Assembly: GCA_964344185.1 (NCBI GenBank)
Contig: CAYFMN010000012.1
Span: 38,450-102,449, forward strand
Origin: JAJDAT01 sp964344185
GTDB taxonomy: Bacteria > Nitrospinota > Nitrospinia > Nitrospinales > JAJDAT01
Reading direction: 5' to 3'
DNA: 64,000 nucleotides
This document shows positions 7,622 through 15,471 of this stretch, piece after piece (position 1 is the stretch's first letter; every line of letters starts with the position of its first letter). The notes beneath the pieces were generated by a model. It was not told the origin of the DNA. It saw only the letters and a program-made list of their open reading frames with translations, and made no database searches. Position numbers and translations under genes: made by a program.

Positions 7622-8059
7622 TCAAAGCGTACGTAATACCCTTTCAACGCCAGATTCAAGCTGTCGAAGAAGGTTAAACTCCTCACAAAGCCGTTGTTCT
7701 AGTTTCTTTAAATTGAGCGGCAGTGTTCGCTGACAAATGCTGTAGCCCTTACCGACCGTCTGATACCCCTTCCAACTATTTATGCGATCTCCCTCCAGCT
7801 CCAGAAATTTTTGAATAAATTCAGGTTGAGATGGGCAATCTTTTTCTGCATGCATACAAACTGGAAACGCTTTTTGTTTAATCTGAGGCGTTTCGATATA
7901 AGTTTCAAAATGAATTCCGCCTTGATTATGATTGTGCCAATTCTCTTTGTAGAGCTGTAGGTAAACGCCACGGTTATATATTTCCCAGCCATCTTCAAAC
8001 CAACTTGATTGTTTCAGCTTTTTTTCGAGGTTAAGGAAAATATTTTTTGGATCTTTCAT
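7622..8059 (-). CDS. Conserved-looking protein of unknown function
   Basis: I do not recognise this 145-aa soluble protein. It has no signal peptide. It is rich in aromatics (SSWFEDGWEIYNRG, YKENWHNHNQGGIHFETYIE) and has a central VCMHAEKDCPSQPEF segment with two cysteines and a histidine. The C-terminal 35 residues look like an amphipathic helix pair (LNLKKLEQRLCEEFNLLRQL). The ATG at 8059 is the first in frame. It is followed by the DUF1289 gene and sits between the ZIP transporter and the His-rich gene, all on the minus strand. A link to zinc homeostasis is by position only. Confidence 0.6.
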   Translation of the reverse strand: MKDPKNIFLNLEKKLKQSSWFEDGWEIYNRGVYLQLYKENWHNHNQGGIHFETYIETPQIKQKAFPVCMHAEKDCPSQPEFIQKFLELEGDRINSWKGYQTVGKGYSICQRTLPLNLKKLEQRLCEEFNLLRQLESGVERVLRTL

Positions 8060-8265
8060 ATAGTCAAGTCACTTGATTTGTCTTGGGGTTGAGGTTCTAT
8101 TTTCATTTTAATTTTCTTTCCTCTCTTCAAGGGTATTTTATGTTTTGATAGTCGTAGTTTGCTTGTTTTCCGCCGTCTGGCCTTTGACCAGGCTCTCGTC
8201 GGTGTGATTATTTAGCGATACCTTGGGCGCGTTGAAGGAGGCAAGACGAAAGCAGTTAATTGAAA

Positions 8266-8982
8266 TCAGTCTTGAAACAAAAACATTGCTAATATCCCAA
8301 GCCCTAAGAAAATTGTGTTCACGGTTTTATCGCCTTTTTGTTTATTGCCAATTACCATCAAATCAAAAAAGGCGAGATAGATAAAAGTCCCGGCGGATAT
8401 GGCAATTGCCACTCCCAGCCAATATTTATCAATGAGTCCAAAAACTCCGAAAGAAAATAGGATTCCAAGCGGCGTGGTTAAAGCGAATATAAATATGATC
8501 GAAATAATGGTTTTTTTATCGTATTTTCCCGCCTTTATAAAAAGACTACTTAACGTCATTGCGACAGGAAACTTATGGAAAATTATCGCCGCGACGACGA
8601 CAAAACCAACATTCATCAAAGTAGCGGCGCCCACTGCAAACCCTTCCACAAAGCTGTGAAAGGAAACCCCGATCAGCGCCGATAATCCTGCCTTTTGATA
8701 AACCAATTATTGAGTCGTATAGTCTTTACTTCCCAGAGCTTTTTCTATCCCGTAAATAGAAAAAAATCCGATGACCATCGGATAAATCATTTGAAACCCT
8801 AAAATGGGGTTTGCGTCGGGGATCATGTGAAATAAAACCGCCCCAATAAAATTACCAGCGCAAAAGTTGATAATAAATTCAAATTTATTGGGAGCCCATG
8901 ATTTGAAGGTTGATATACAACCTCCAAACATGGTCACAAAAAAGGCAATCCCTATTAAGGGATAAGGTATGGGAGTTTCCAA
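8266..8982 (-). pseudogene. ZIP-family zinc transporter interrupted by an in-frame stop
   Basis: Two adjacent open stretches in the same frame make one ZIP permease of about 238 codons. The first (8982-8710, 91 aa) has helices 1-3 including LFHMIPD and FFSIYGIEKALG. A single TAA at 8707-8709 follows GSKDYTTQ, and the frame continues LVYQKAGLSALIG with the ZIP signature HSFVEGFAVGA and IIFHKFPVA, then the remaining helices to 8266. The stop falls in the variable cytoplasmic loop between helices 3 and 4. It may be a true nonsense mutation, a sequence error, or a naturally split transporter restarted at the TTG directly after the stop. Intact ZIP proteins import zinc, which fits this cluster. 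Confidence 0.75.
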
Positions 8983-9016
8983 TTTTTTGCGTTCCTGGAA
9001 TATTATTTAGCTGATT

Positions 9017-10084
9017 TTATATATCAAACGTAAGAATTGAGACTGTTCCATCTGTCCCTCCTATGGCCAGCCGCTGACCCTCTGGCGACCAGGCGATTTT
9101 CGAAATCGGATAATCAAGGGCGATGCTTCCAATAGGTACTTTCGATTTTTGGAAATTCCAAATGTGAACCTCTCCATTCTCGTCTCCGGAAGCTAATAAC
9201 TCTCCTTTCTTTTGGAAAACCAGAGAATTAATTACGCTTCTATGTTGTTTGAGTAAAATAGGCGCCGTTCCGCCTGGACCAACCGAAACACAATCGGGAG
9301 CCAAAGAAAACAAAGGGAATAATTCTTCATTTGCAGAATTTTGACCAGAACAATCCCAGATCACCAGGTTTTCTTTATCGCTAGTCGCCAAAAATTTGCT
9401 TTCGGAACTCCAAGACATTTTAGAGACTTTAGAGTTGTATCCGAACATAGGTTGATGCATATTGGTTTTGACTTCCCAAAAATGAATAGCTTCCTCGTCT
9501 CCCATGGCAATATGCTTTCCATTAGGCTGCCAGGCCATTTTTACAGGGAAACCATGCCAATTTAGCAGTTGAGTTGAAACTAATCCCCCATATCCTCTTA
9601 TCGTAATTCCGCCTTTGGCGGTAGCGGCAATAAACCGACCGTCAGGAGACCACCCAATATCTGACATAGAACTTTCATGATCGCGCCAAATTTGTTCATG
9701 TTTTCCTGATGCGCTCCATATGCTTAAACTCTTTCCCGACGAAGAACCTAAGAATTGACCAAGGGAACTCCAACTTAAACAGTCAATCCATCCTCCAATT
9801 TCCTGACTCCAGGCTTTGCTCATTGACGATATATCCCATAAAGCGACTTTCCCATCTTGCCCTCCCGTTGCTAATAGGGATTCGTAGGGATGCCATTGCA
9901 TGGTATTCGCTCCATTCTTATGTCGGCCGAGTTCGCTCCAGAGGATATCAGATTTCATATTTATTACCGCGACTTGCCCGCTACCGGTTATGGCGGCTAA
10001 ATAATTAGCTTTTGGAGACCAGTCAATGTCAATAATGTATTCGTCTAATACATTTTGGTGAATCAAGTTTTGCTTGAATGTCAT
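9017..10084 (-). CDS. WD40-repeat protein of the COG0523 zinc cluster
   Basis: This 355-aa protein is made of about seven WD40 blades, with repeated cores such as IDWSPKANYLAAI, MQWHPYESLLATGG, IGWSPDGRFIAATA, MAWQPNGKHIAMGD and IAWSPEGQRLAIGG. Blade ends read ALWD, IWS, FWEV, IWDCSG and IWNF. It has no signal peptide and should be a cytoplasmic seven-bladed propeller serving as a protein-binding platform. It lies 36 bp after a frameshifted WD40 paralogue and in the same orientation as the CobW-type GTPase. WD40 proteins next to COG0523 GTPases are seen in other bacteria. A scaffold for zinc-chaperone clients is a reasonable but unproven role. Confidence 0.85.
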   Translation of the reverse strand: MTFKQNLIHQNVLDEYIIDIDWSPKANYLAAITGSGQVAVINMKSDILWSELGRHKNGANTMQWHPYESLLATGGQDGKVALWDISSMSKAWSQEIGGWIDCLSWSSLGQFLGSSSGKSLSIWSASGKHEQIWRDHESSMSDIGWSPDGRFIAATAKGGITIRGYGGLVSTQLLNWHGFPVKMAWQPNGKHIAMGDEEAIHFWEVKTNMHQPMFGYNSKVSKMSWSSESKFLATSDKENLVIWDCSGQNSANEELFPLFSLAPDCVSVGPGGTAPILLKQHRSVINSLVFQKKGELLASGDENGEVHIWNFQKSKVPIGSIALDYPISKIAWSPEGQRLAIGGTDGTVSILTFDI

Positions 10085-10120
10085 ATTTTTAAGCTCATGA
10101 TTTTTAGGAATTGAAAGCGT

Positions 10121-11147
10121 TCATACTATTGCTAATAAGATTACGTTTCCAAGATCGTCGCCAAGGGCAATAGACTGATCGTTAGGCGCCCAGACCAGTT
10201 GAGTGATTTCTGAGTCAAATTCGATAGTCGCTAAAGGTTTTTTGGATTCTTCGTGATTCCATACAGCGACCACTCCGTATTCGTCTGCGGAAGCTAGAAG
10301 CGGCCCTTGGTTTTGAAAAGCTACAACGGAAAGCAGGTCTTTATGTGGTATCCTGTGGACCTTTTCCAGAGCAATCCCAGATTATTACTTTGTCGCTGCC
10401 TCCAGTCGCTAGATATCTGCTTGTGGAATCCCAGGCCAGTGGCAGTACTTTGGTAGGATAGCCAGACATTTGACAATCTTTTCCGTCTTCGACTTTCCAA
10501 AAATGAACGGTTGAATCCTGATCGCCTGTCGCAATGAATTTACTATTGGGACTCCAGGCGATTTTTAACGTGGAACCTTCCCATTCAAATAACCGCTTTC
10601 TGTCTGGCTGATCTGGGAACCGAAAACAAAGCCCGCCATAAGTTGCGGCAACCACACAATCGCCTGTTGGCGACCAGGCAATATCGGCGATGGCGCTTTT
10701 ATGGTTATCCCAGCTTTGTAATAATTCGCCGTCTGTATTCCATAATTGCAAATGTTTACCGGCGCTGGTGGCTAAACATTTGTTGGTGGGATGCCACGCC
10801 AAATTTTCGACCCAGGTGGAGCCGGCCTTCATGGAACAAACTTCTTTTACTGGATGTTTTAAATCCCAATATCTAATAAAACCGTCAAGACCGACGCTTG
10901 CGAAAAATTTTCCCGCTGAACTCCATCCAATTTGAGAAGTTCCAAAACTATGGCCAGAAAGCTTGGATATTTTATTTCCCTGTTCAGAATCCAAAATCGT
11001 GATGGGGCCGCTGGTTTCAGCCGCAGCTAGAAGAGAACCCTCAGGCGACCAGGAAAGATCAATTACGTAGTCGTCTATAGATTGAGACCAAATCGGCGTT
11101 AATTTTTTAATTTTCTTTTTATGACTTGGCTTTTTTAGCTTAGGCAT
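10121..11147 (-). pseudogene. WD40-repeat paralogue with a C-terminal frameshift
   Basis: The reading frame from ATG 11147 encodes 268 aa of WD40 blades (LSWSPEGSLLAAAE, IGWSSAGKFFASVG, IAWSPTGDCVVAAT, IAWSPNSKFIATGD, LAWDSTSRYLATGG). It ends at 10341 shortly after VIIWDCSGKGP. The missing blades continue in another frame down to TGA at 10121: IPHKDLLSVVAFQNQG, LLASADEYGVVAVWN and LVWAPNDQSIALGDDLGNV. A single-base shift near 10345-10365 would join them into a propeller parallel to the intact paralogue at 9017. It overlaps the CobW gene by 13 bases. Whether this is true decay or a sequencing indel cannot be told here. Confidence 0.8.
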
Positions 11148-12490
11148 GAACGAATCCCATCTTCAAAAAAACTACGCTCTAAATTCCGGCCAATGAAAAT
11201 TATGTTACTTTCACGGTTTCTATCACCCCAAGGCTTTTCTGGATTTCCGTCAAAAAGCATATGCACTCCTTGGAAAACAAACCGGTTTGGCTGGTTTTTA
11301 ATACTCAATATTCCCTTCATACGAAAGATGTCTGCGCCTTTGTTCTGTAGTATTTCTCCCAACCATTTATTTACTTTTTCATAATCCAAGTCTCCAGGAA
11401 GACTTATACCAACAGAAGAGACTTCGTCGTCGTGCACATGGTCGGGTTGAAATATTTGTGAAAGTTTAGGTTTGATATCTTGCCCGCTTTCATTTTTTAA
11501 CGCAGCTTTAAATTCTTCTGGCATGTGTTCGGAGAACAATATGTAAGAGCCTTTTGCAGGAATTTGTATAGAAAACTGAGAGTGTCCAGAGGGGAGATCT
11601 AAATAAAACAGTTTATCGCCCGGTTCTAGAGCGTCCCCAGAATACAAAGTTTCTTTTTCTTCTGAAAAAGTTAAAACGGTTGGTTCTATAGCCCGTTTTA
11701 ATTCGTCCAAACTGGTTTGCGAAACCTGGCGTAGAGAAATTTTCATTCCAGGATCTGGGCCTTCTTGAAGAATAAAATCGTAATTTCCTGCGTCGAGTTC
11801 GAGTATTCCACACCATTCGAATGGATATTCTGGTTCCATGAAATTGGGGTTGGTTTCCAAAGTTCGGTTCAAATCAAAAGCGGAGATATTTAATATGTGA
11901 TCTAAATCTACTTTTGAGTTTTTCGTGTGAAAAATTTTGGCGGCTCCATTCATTTTTCGGAGTCTCATTTCTAAAGCGAGGAGTTCTTCATGCGTGACCA
12001 AGTCCGTTTTGTTGATAAGGATTACATCGGCAAAAGCAATTTGTTCTCGTGTTTCACGACTATCCGCAAGTCTATAATAGATGTGTTTGGCGTCAACCAC
12101 TGTTACGATGCCGTCTAGGGATAATTTTGTTCCTATCTCGTCGTCCATGAAAAATGTTTGGGCAACCGGGCCTGGATTCGCCAAACCCGTGGTCTCAAGT
12201 AAGATGTAATCAAACTTATCTCTACGTTTCATTAAATTTCCGAGAATCCGGATCAGGTCTCCCCGGATGGAACAACAAATACAACCGTTGTTCATTTCGA
12301 AAATCTCTTCCTCCGCATTAATAACCAATTCGTTATCAATACCGATTTCTCCGTATTCATTTTCAATAACGGCGATTCTTTTCCCATGATTTTCAGTTAA
12401 TATATAATTCAGCAATGTTGTTTTGCCGGCCCCTAGAAAGCCCGTTAACACGGTTACGGGTACCGTTTGGGTTGTTTGTTCAGTAGTCAT
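11135..12490 (-). CDS. COG0523 (CobW/ZNG1-like) zinc metallochaperone GTPase
   Basis: This 451-aa P-loop GTPase has Walker A GFLGAGKTT (about residues 17-25), the diagnostic Cys-x-Cys-Cys motif (GCICC, about residues 70-74), switch/Walker B (LLETTGLANPGP) and the NKTD guanine motif. The C-terminal CobW_C domain includes DHVHDDEV and the GVHMLFDG region. COG0523 proteins such as ZigA and ZNG1 insert zinc into client enzymes under zinc limitation, and their genes are typical Zur targets. The start at 12490 has AAGGAA upstream. It is third in an operon behind a 223-aa and an 85-aa gene, with operators ahead of the first gene, and overlaps the WD40 gene after it. Confidence 0.92.
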   Translation of the reverse strand: MTTEQTTQTVPVTVLTGFLGAGKTTLLNYILTENHGKRIAVIENEYGEIGIDNELVINAEEEIFEMNNGCICCSIRGDLIRILGNLMKRRDKFDYILLETTGLANPGPVAQTFFMDDEIGTKLSLDGIVTVVDAKHIYYRLADSRETREQIAFADVILINKTDLVTHEELLALEMRLRKMNGAAKIFHTKNSKVDLDHILNISAFDLNRTLETNPNFMEPEYPFEWCGILELDAGNYDFILQEGPDPGMKISLRQVSQTSLDELKRAIEPTVLTFSEEKETLYSGDALEPGDKLFYLDLPSGHSQFSIQIPAKGSYILFSEHMPEEFKAALKNESGQDIKPKLSQIFQPDHVHDDEVSSVGISLPGDLDYEKVNKWLGEILQNKGADIFRMKGILSIKNQPNRFVFQGVHMLFDGNPEKPWGDRNRESNIIFIGRNLERSFFEDGIRSCLS

Positions 12491-12511
12491 AAGAATTCGT
12501 TTCCTTCGTTA

Positions 12512-12769
12512 TCATGTTGACAAATTGACAATATCCTCAAAATCTATCTCATTGATCCGCTTATGAAATTTGTATTGTTGTTTTCCAGTTCCCTCCTTCA
12601 AAATAACTATTACCGTTTCGATAGGCGGACACCCTTCTTCATGACATTGCAGTTCGGTAACAAGAATGGTTTCGTTTTCGGTCAATTCAAAAATTTCCTG
12701 TACCCAATGTTTAATCCTCGAAATTGCGGCAACATCTTTTTTTTGATTTTTTCCAAATAAATTTTGCAT
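12512..12769 (-). CDS. Small conserved COG0523-associated protein (CHEEGCPP)
   Basis: This 85-aa protein has a helical start (ISRIKHWVQEIFELTE), then ETILVTELQCHEEGCPPIETVIVIL, and ends with KQQYKFHKRINEIDFEDI. It is one of the small proteins usually found just before a COG0523 GTPase; similar entries are often mislabelled 'nitrate reductase'. The Cys-His-Glu-Glu-Gly-Cys motif is a likely metal site. The start overlaps the stop of the 223-aa gene (TGATG) and 21 bp separate it from the GTPase, so the three are translated together. A client-loading or adaptor role in zinc delivery is inference. Confidence 0.75.
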   Translation of the reverse strand: MQNLFGKNQKKDVAAISRIKHWVQEIFELTENETILVTELQCHEEGCPPIETVIVILKEGTGKQQYKFHKRINEIDFEDIVNLST

Positions 12770-13440
12770 CAGTTTAGTTTTTCCATTGCTTCTGAGTTTG
12801 GAACTTGGTTTGGTTTTTCATGACATCCGAGATTTTTTCTGAAGAAATTCGCAACGTTATTCCAGACCCACCCCGCTTCGTCGCTGGAAACGATTTGTTG
12901 TTTCCAGTCTTTGAGACAATCCTCTCGGTACGAACCGCCCATGATAAAGTTCACCCACTCTTCATAACGCGCCAGCCATTCAAACAATTCGGACATCAAT
13001 CTGAAGGAGTATTCCCATTCCTCTTCGCTTTCGGGCAATTTCATTCTGGGAAGTTTGGAAGGAGCCCAAATAGGGAGATTCAGCGGTTCTTCGTGGATTA
13101 ATTTTGGATAAACGTTATATCGGCCTATGTAGACGCCTTTATTAATCCCGTACCCATAGTAGATTCCATATCCCCATAAAACCATGCTAATTTGGCCGTC
13201 AATCTTAACGATATAATTTGTGCTTCCGCTTGTTTCTTTTGGAGGACGAACCTGTTCAAAACCATAATTAATGAGTAAATTCCCATTGGGTGCTTTGATA
13301 TCTTTTCCTAAAAGCCATAATTGTTGATGCAATAAAATCTCGGCAAACCTCTTTACCTTCATCAGAGCTTGAAAATAGAGGGAAGGATCGGGCGAAAATG
13401 AAGGTTGATTTTCTGGTATTGCTGTATTTTGGCTTGTCAT
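12769..13440 (-). CDS. Unknown 223-aa protein, first gene of the COG0523 operon
   Basis: I cannot assign a domain. The protein has no signal peptide or membrane helix. It has an aromatic/Gly-rich core (MVLWGYGIYYGYGINKGVYI) and a Trp/Glu-rich helical second half (EWEYSFRLMSELFEWLARYE, EEWVNFIMGGSYREDCLKDW), and ends with conserved-looking VWNNVANFFRKNLG. It starts at the ATG at 13440, 30 bp from the nearest TTGCAA operator, and overlaps the 85-aa gene by one base. Its fixed place ahead of the 85-aa protein and the CobW-type GTPase suggests a shared complex or pathway under Zur control. Confidence 0.7.
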   Translation of the reverse strand: MTSQNTAIPENQPSFSPDPSLYFQALMKVKRFAEILLHQQLWLLGKDIKAPNGNLLINYGFEQVRPPKETSGSTNYIVKIDGQISMVLWGYGIYYGYGINKGVYIGRYNVYPKLIHEEPLNLPIWAPSKLPRMKLPESEEEWEYSFRLMSELFEWLARYEEWVNFIMGGSYREDCLKDWKQQIVSSDEAGWVWNNVANFFRKNLGCHEKPNQVPNSEAMEKLN

Positions 13441-13469
13441 TATTTTCTATCCTTTGAGGCCATTATTTT

Positions 13470-13553
13470 TTGCAATTAAATTGCAAATATTAAATTCAGT
13501 CTAAAATAATATTTTTTTTGTAAATTTGCAAATAATTTGCAAAAATATTGATT
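13470..13553. promoter_or_regulatory. Divergent candidate Zur operators
   Basis: Between the COG0523 operon (minus) and zur (plus) lie two blocks. TTGCAATTAAATTGCAA at 13470-13486 is a perfect 7-3-7 palindrome with repeat starts 11 bp apart. TTGCAA at 13526 and 13537 plus TTGATT at 13548 are again 11 bp apart. Each block lies on the side of one promoter, as expected for a repressor acting on both the chaperone operon and its own gene. Confidence 0.68.
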
Positions 13554-13743
13554 AAAGAACTTTGAAGTTTGTTTTTTGAATGTTTGAAAGCGTCAATATA
13601 ACTTTGATTTTTTTCTATTTATCAAAGTAAAACGTTCCTAAATCTTTGACATTAACCGCTTGTTGACTGGCTTGGTTTTCAGTAATATAAGGGTCTTAAA
13701 ACTATTTGATAGATAATCTAAAATCGTTTGGATAAAAGGGATT

Positions 13744-14181
13744 ATGAAGACAGCCGTTTCGAAAAAACTGACTGAAAAAGCGGAAAAGCTTATTAAGGAA
13801 AATAACCTGAGCGTTACGGAGCCCAGGAAAAACATACTGGGTTTTTTACTTAAAAACCACGGACCATTCTCCGTTGAAGAAATTCATAATGGTTTGGGGA
13901 ATAGGGCTTGCGATCTAGCGACTGTTTACCGGTGTATCGATCAATTCGAAAATTCAAATCTTGTGGAAAGGCGTTATTTTGGGGACGAGACGCTCCGATA
14001 TGAATATAAAGATAGGGACCATCATCACCATCATATTATTTGCCGCATGTGTAAAAGCGTCGCTGAAATGAAATATTGCTTTGTCTCTGAAATTGAGCAA
14101 ATGATTCGAGATAAGGGATATTCAGATATCAGTCATTCGCTGGAGTTTTTTGGAGTTTGCGCTAAATGTAACGCGAAGTAA
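13744..14181 (+). CDS. zur: Fur-family zinc uptake regulator
   Basis: This 145-aa Fur-family repressor has an N-terminal winged helix (LSVTEPRKNILGFLLKN, then DLATVYRCIDQFENSNLVER, the recognition helix near residues 58-77). The dimerisation half carries the metal-binding HHHHHIICRMCK. Two CxxC pairs (CRMC and C-terminal CAKC) form the structural zinc site of Fur/Zur proteins. Zur rather than Fur is inferred from the neighbours: ZrgA, COG0523, ZnuD-like receptors and HisI/PyrC paralogues. It is transcribed away from the COG0523 operon across a region with phased TTGCAA operators, which suggests autoregulation. Confidence 0.85.
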   Translation: MKTAVSKKLTEKAEKLIKENNLSVTEPRKNILGFLLKNHGPFSVEEIHNGLGNRACDLATVYRCIDQFENSNLVERRYFGDETLRYEYKDRDHHHHHIICRMCKSVAEMKYCFVSEIEQMIRDKGYSDISHSLEFFGVCAKCNAK

Positions 14182-14223
14182 CGTGGTGGAATCAACTTTT
14201 GATATGCTTTTCCAATTAATAAA

Positions 14224-14240
14224 TTGCAATTAATTTGTAA
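14224..14240. promoter_or_regulatory. Candidate Zur operator before small-protein copy 2
   Basis: TTGCAATTAATTTGTAA keeps the 11-bp spacing of the other sites (TTGCAA at 14224, TTGTAA at 14235). It lies 59 bp before the small exported protein start at 14299. Confidence 0.55.
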
Positions 14241-14298
14241 AAACTCTAAGATACAAAAAGTTAGCGGTTTTACAAAAAAATTAAACGCTATAACGTCA

Positions 14299-14610
14299 AT
14301 GTATTCCCTTATTTTTTCTAAATTTAAAAATCCCAGCGAAAAATGTTTTTTTTCGTTTCTGCTGATTTTTATTTTTTCCTTCATGACCGGGTTTTCGCCC
14401 GTTCTTCATAATCATGAGTTCGATCTAGGCGATCCGCACGAAGATTGTTCTCCTTGTCAATGGACTCAAATTAATACGGATGTAAACGATTTCTCTTCCG
14501 TTGTTTTATCTATTCCGTTTGACCGTTACTACAGATTCAGTTCAAATTTGGTCAATGTTCCCAAGTTTGCTTGGACTTTCTTTGGTCTCAGCCCGCCTCT
14601 ATTTTTTTAA
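14299..14610 (+). CDS. Small exported HxHD/CxxC/SPP protein, copy 2
   Basis: This is a 103-aa protein if started at ATG 14299. The frame extends upstream to a TTG inside the operator, which I reject. A membrane segment (FFSFLLIFIFSFMTGFSP) leads to LHNHEFDLGDPHEDCSPC, then QWTQIN and the tail GLSPPLFF. The spacing between the LHxHxxD motif and CxxC is the same as in copy 1 at 3018, which also has a Trp after the CxxC. It lies 117 bp after zur and has its own operator. The presumed orientation places the His/Asp/Cys motif outside the inner membrane, where it could hand zinc between envelope transporters. That role is inferred. Confidence 0.7.
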   Translation: MYSLIFSKFKNPSEKCFFSFLLIFIFSFMTGFSPVLHNHEFDLGDPHEDCSPCQWTQINTDVNDFSSVVLSIPFDRYYRFSSNLVNVPKFAWTFFGLSPPLFF

Positions 14611-15043
14611 CAGCTCGCAATAACTATTAATGCAAGAAAGCCATTTTGCTATTACAACGGCAAAGTTGCGTTTTGTTTGCGTTTTTTAAAGGACGTGGAT
14701 TTAAGAGTCCTTTTCTAAATTCTTATTTCCCAGCGCTAGATGTGTGCGAGAAATGCGTTTGATTACCTTTGCCGATGAGCTTTTAGAAAGTTTAGATAAA
14801 AAATTTGGCGTATGCACTCCTCCAACGCCAAAAGGAGCCAGGTTAGAGGTTAGATAATTAATTATATCTTTCAAGCTTTAACCTGGTTCCGTGTCCAAAT
14901 ATTTAGAAAAAATATTTTGAGCGGGGAATGATTAAGTTCGTAATTAATGTGAAAAGTTAACAGGACGGAAGTAAAAATATTGAATCCTTTAAGCGTTTAT
15001 GGTATCTAATCAATTGGTTAAATAATTTTTCTTGGATGATTGA
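14611..15043. other. Intergenic region, 433 bp, no supported gene
   Basis: I see a weak 7-bp hairpin (AAAGGAC at 14688, GTCCTTT at 14707) that may end the copy-2 transcript. A 34-codon frame at 14753-14857 (MRLITFADELLESLDKKF...) has no recognisable domain and no clear ribosome site. No TTGCAA pair occurs before the gene at 15044. Confidence 0.4.
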
Positions 15044-15352
15044 GTGACTTTTTTAAGCCTTAGTAAATTGACTAAAGAACGTTCCAACTGGACGGTTTTC
15101 GCGTTTGCGTTTTGCTTTAGCTTGATTACCCTGTTCGGAAGTCCTTTACATCATCATGATTTAGATCCCACACATGTGGACCCGGATTGTATTTCTTGTC
15201 ACTTGGTTCACTCCAATGTTGGCGTGGAAGCCGACACTGCGGAGCTTTCTCTTCCCACTCATGGTATCGAATGGATTGCGCTTTACGCTTCCGCTTCGTT
15301 TGTCTCTGCCCCATTATCCGCCCCCAGTCGAGCTCCTCCTTTTTTCTGTTGA
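15044..15352 (+). CDS. Small exported HxHD/CxxC/APP protein, copy 3
   Basis: This is a 102-aa protein with a GTG start. The context GGATGATyGAGTG is the same as in copy 4, which supports this start for both. The order is a basic N-terminus (KLTKERSN), a membrane segment (WTVFAFAFCFSLITLFGSP), LHHHDLDPTHVDPDCISCH, a Thr/Ser-rich linker and the tail SRAPPFFC. The CxxCH is reminiscent of a haem site but stands next to a His-Asp cluster, so a zinc site is more likely. It lies 119 bp ahead of the first ZnuD-like receptor, and the pair is duplicated downstream. It probably serves that receptor at the envelope. Confidence 0.75.
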   Translation: MTFLSLSKLTKERSNWTVFAFAFCFSLITLFGSPLHHHDLDPTHVDPDCISCHLVHSNVGVEADTAELSLPTHGIEWIALYASASFVSAPLSAPSRAPPFFC

Positions 15353-15471
15353 TTAGTTTTTTCTTTAAACTCATTAATTTTCCTGGCCTTGCTTGAGCTA
15401 GGCGCTTATTTGTTTTTTTAATACGCTTATTCGTATTTCCCTACGCCGGGAACTTGTCAACGGAGTCTACT

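Noticed and set aside
14753..14857. A 34-aa frame MRLITFADELLESLDKKF...
   Set aside because: No ribosome site, homologue or terminator supports it; kept only as a note on the intergenic region.
15044..15352. CxxCH in small-protein copies 3 and 4 as a haem c site
   Set aside because: The motif is next to LHxHDxD, the protein is tiny and copies 1 and 2 keep CxxC without the His, so a metal site other than haem is likelier.
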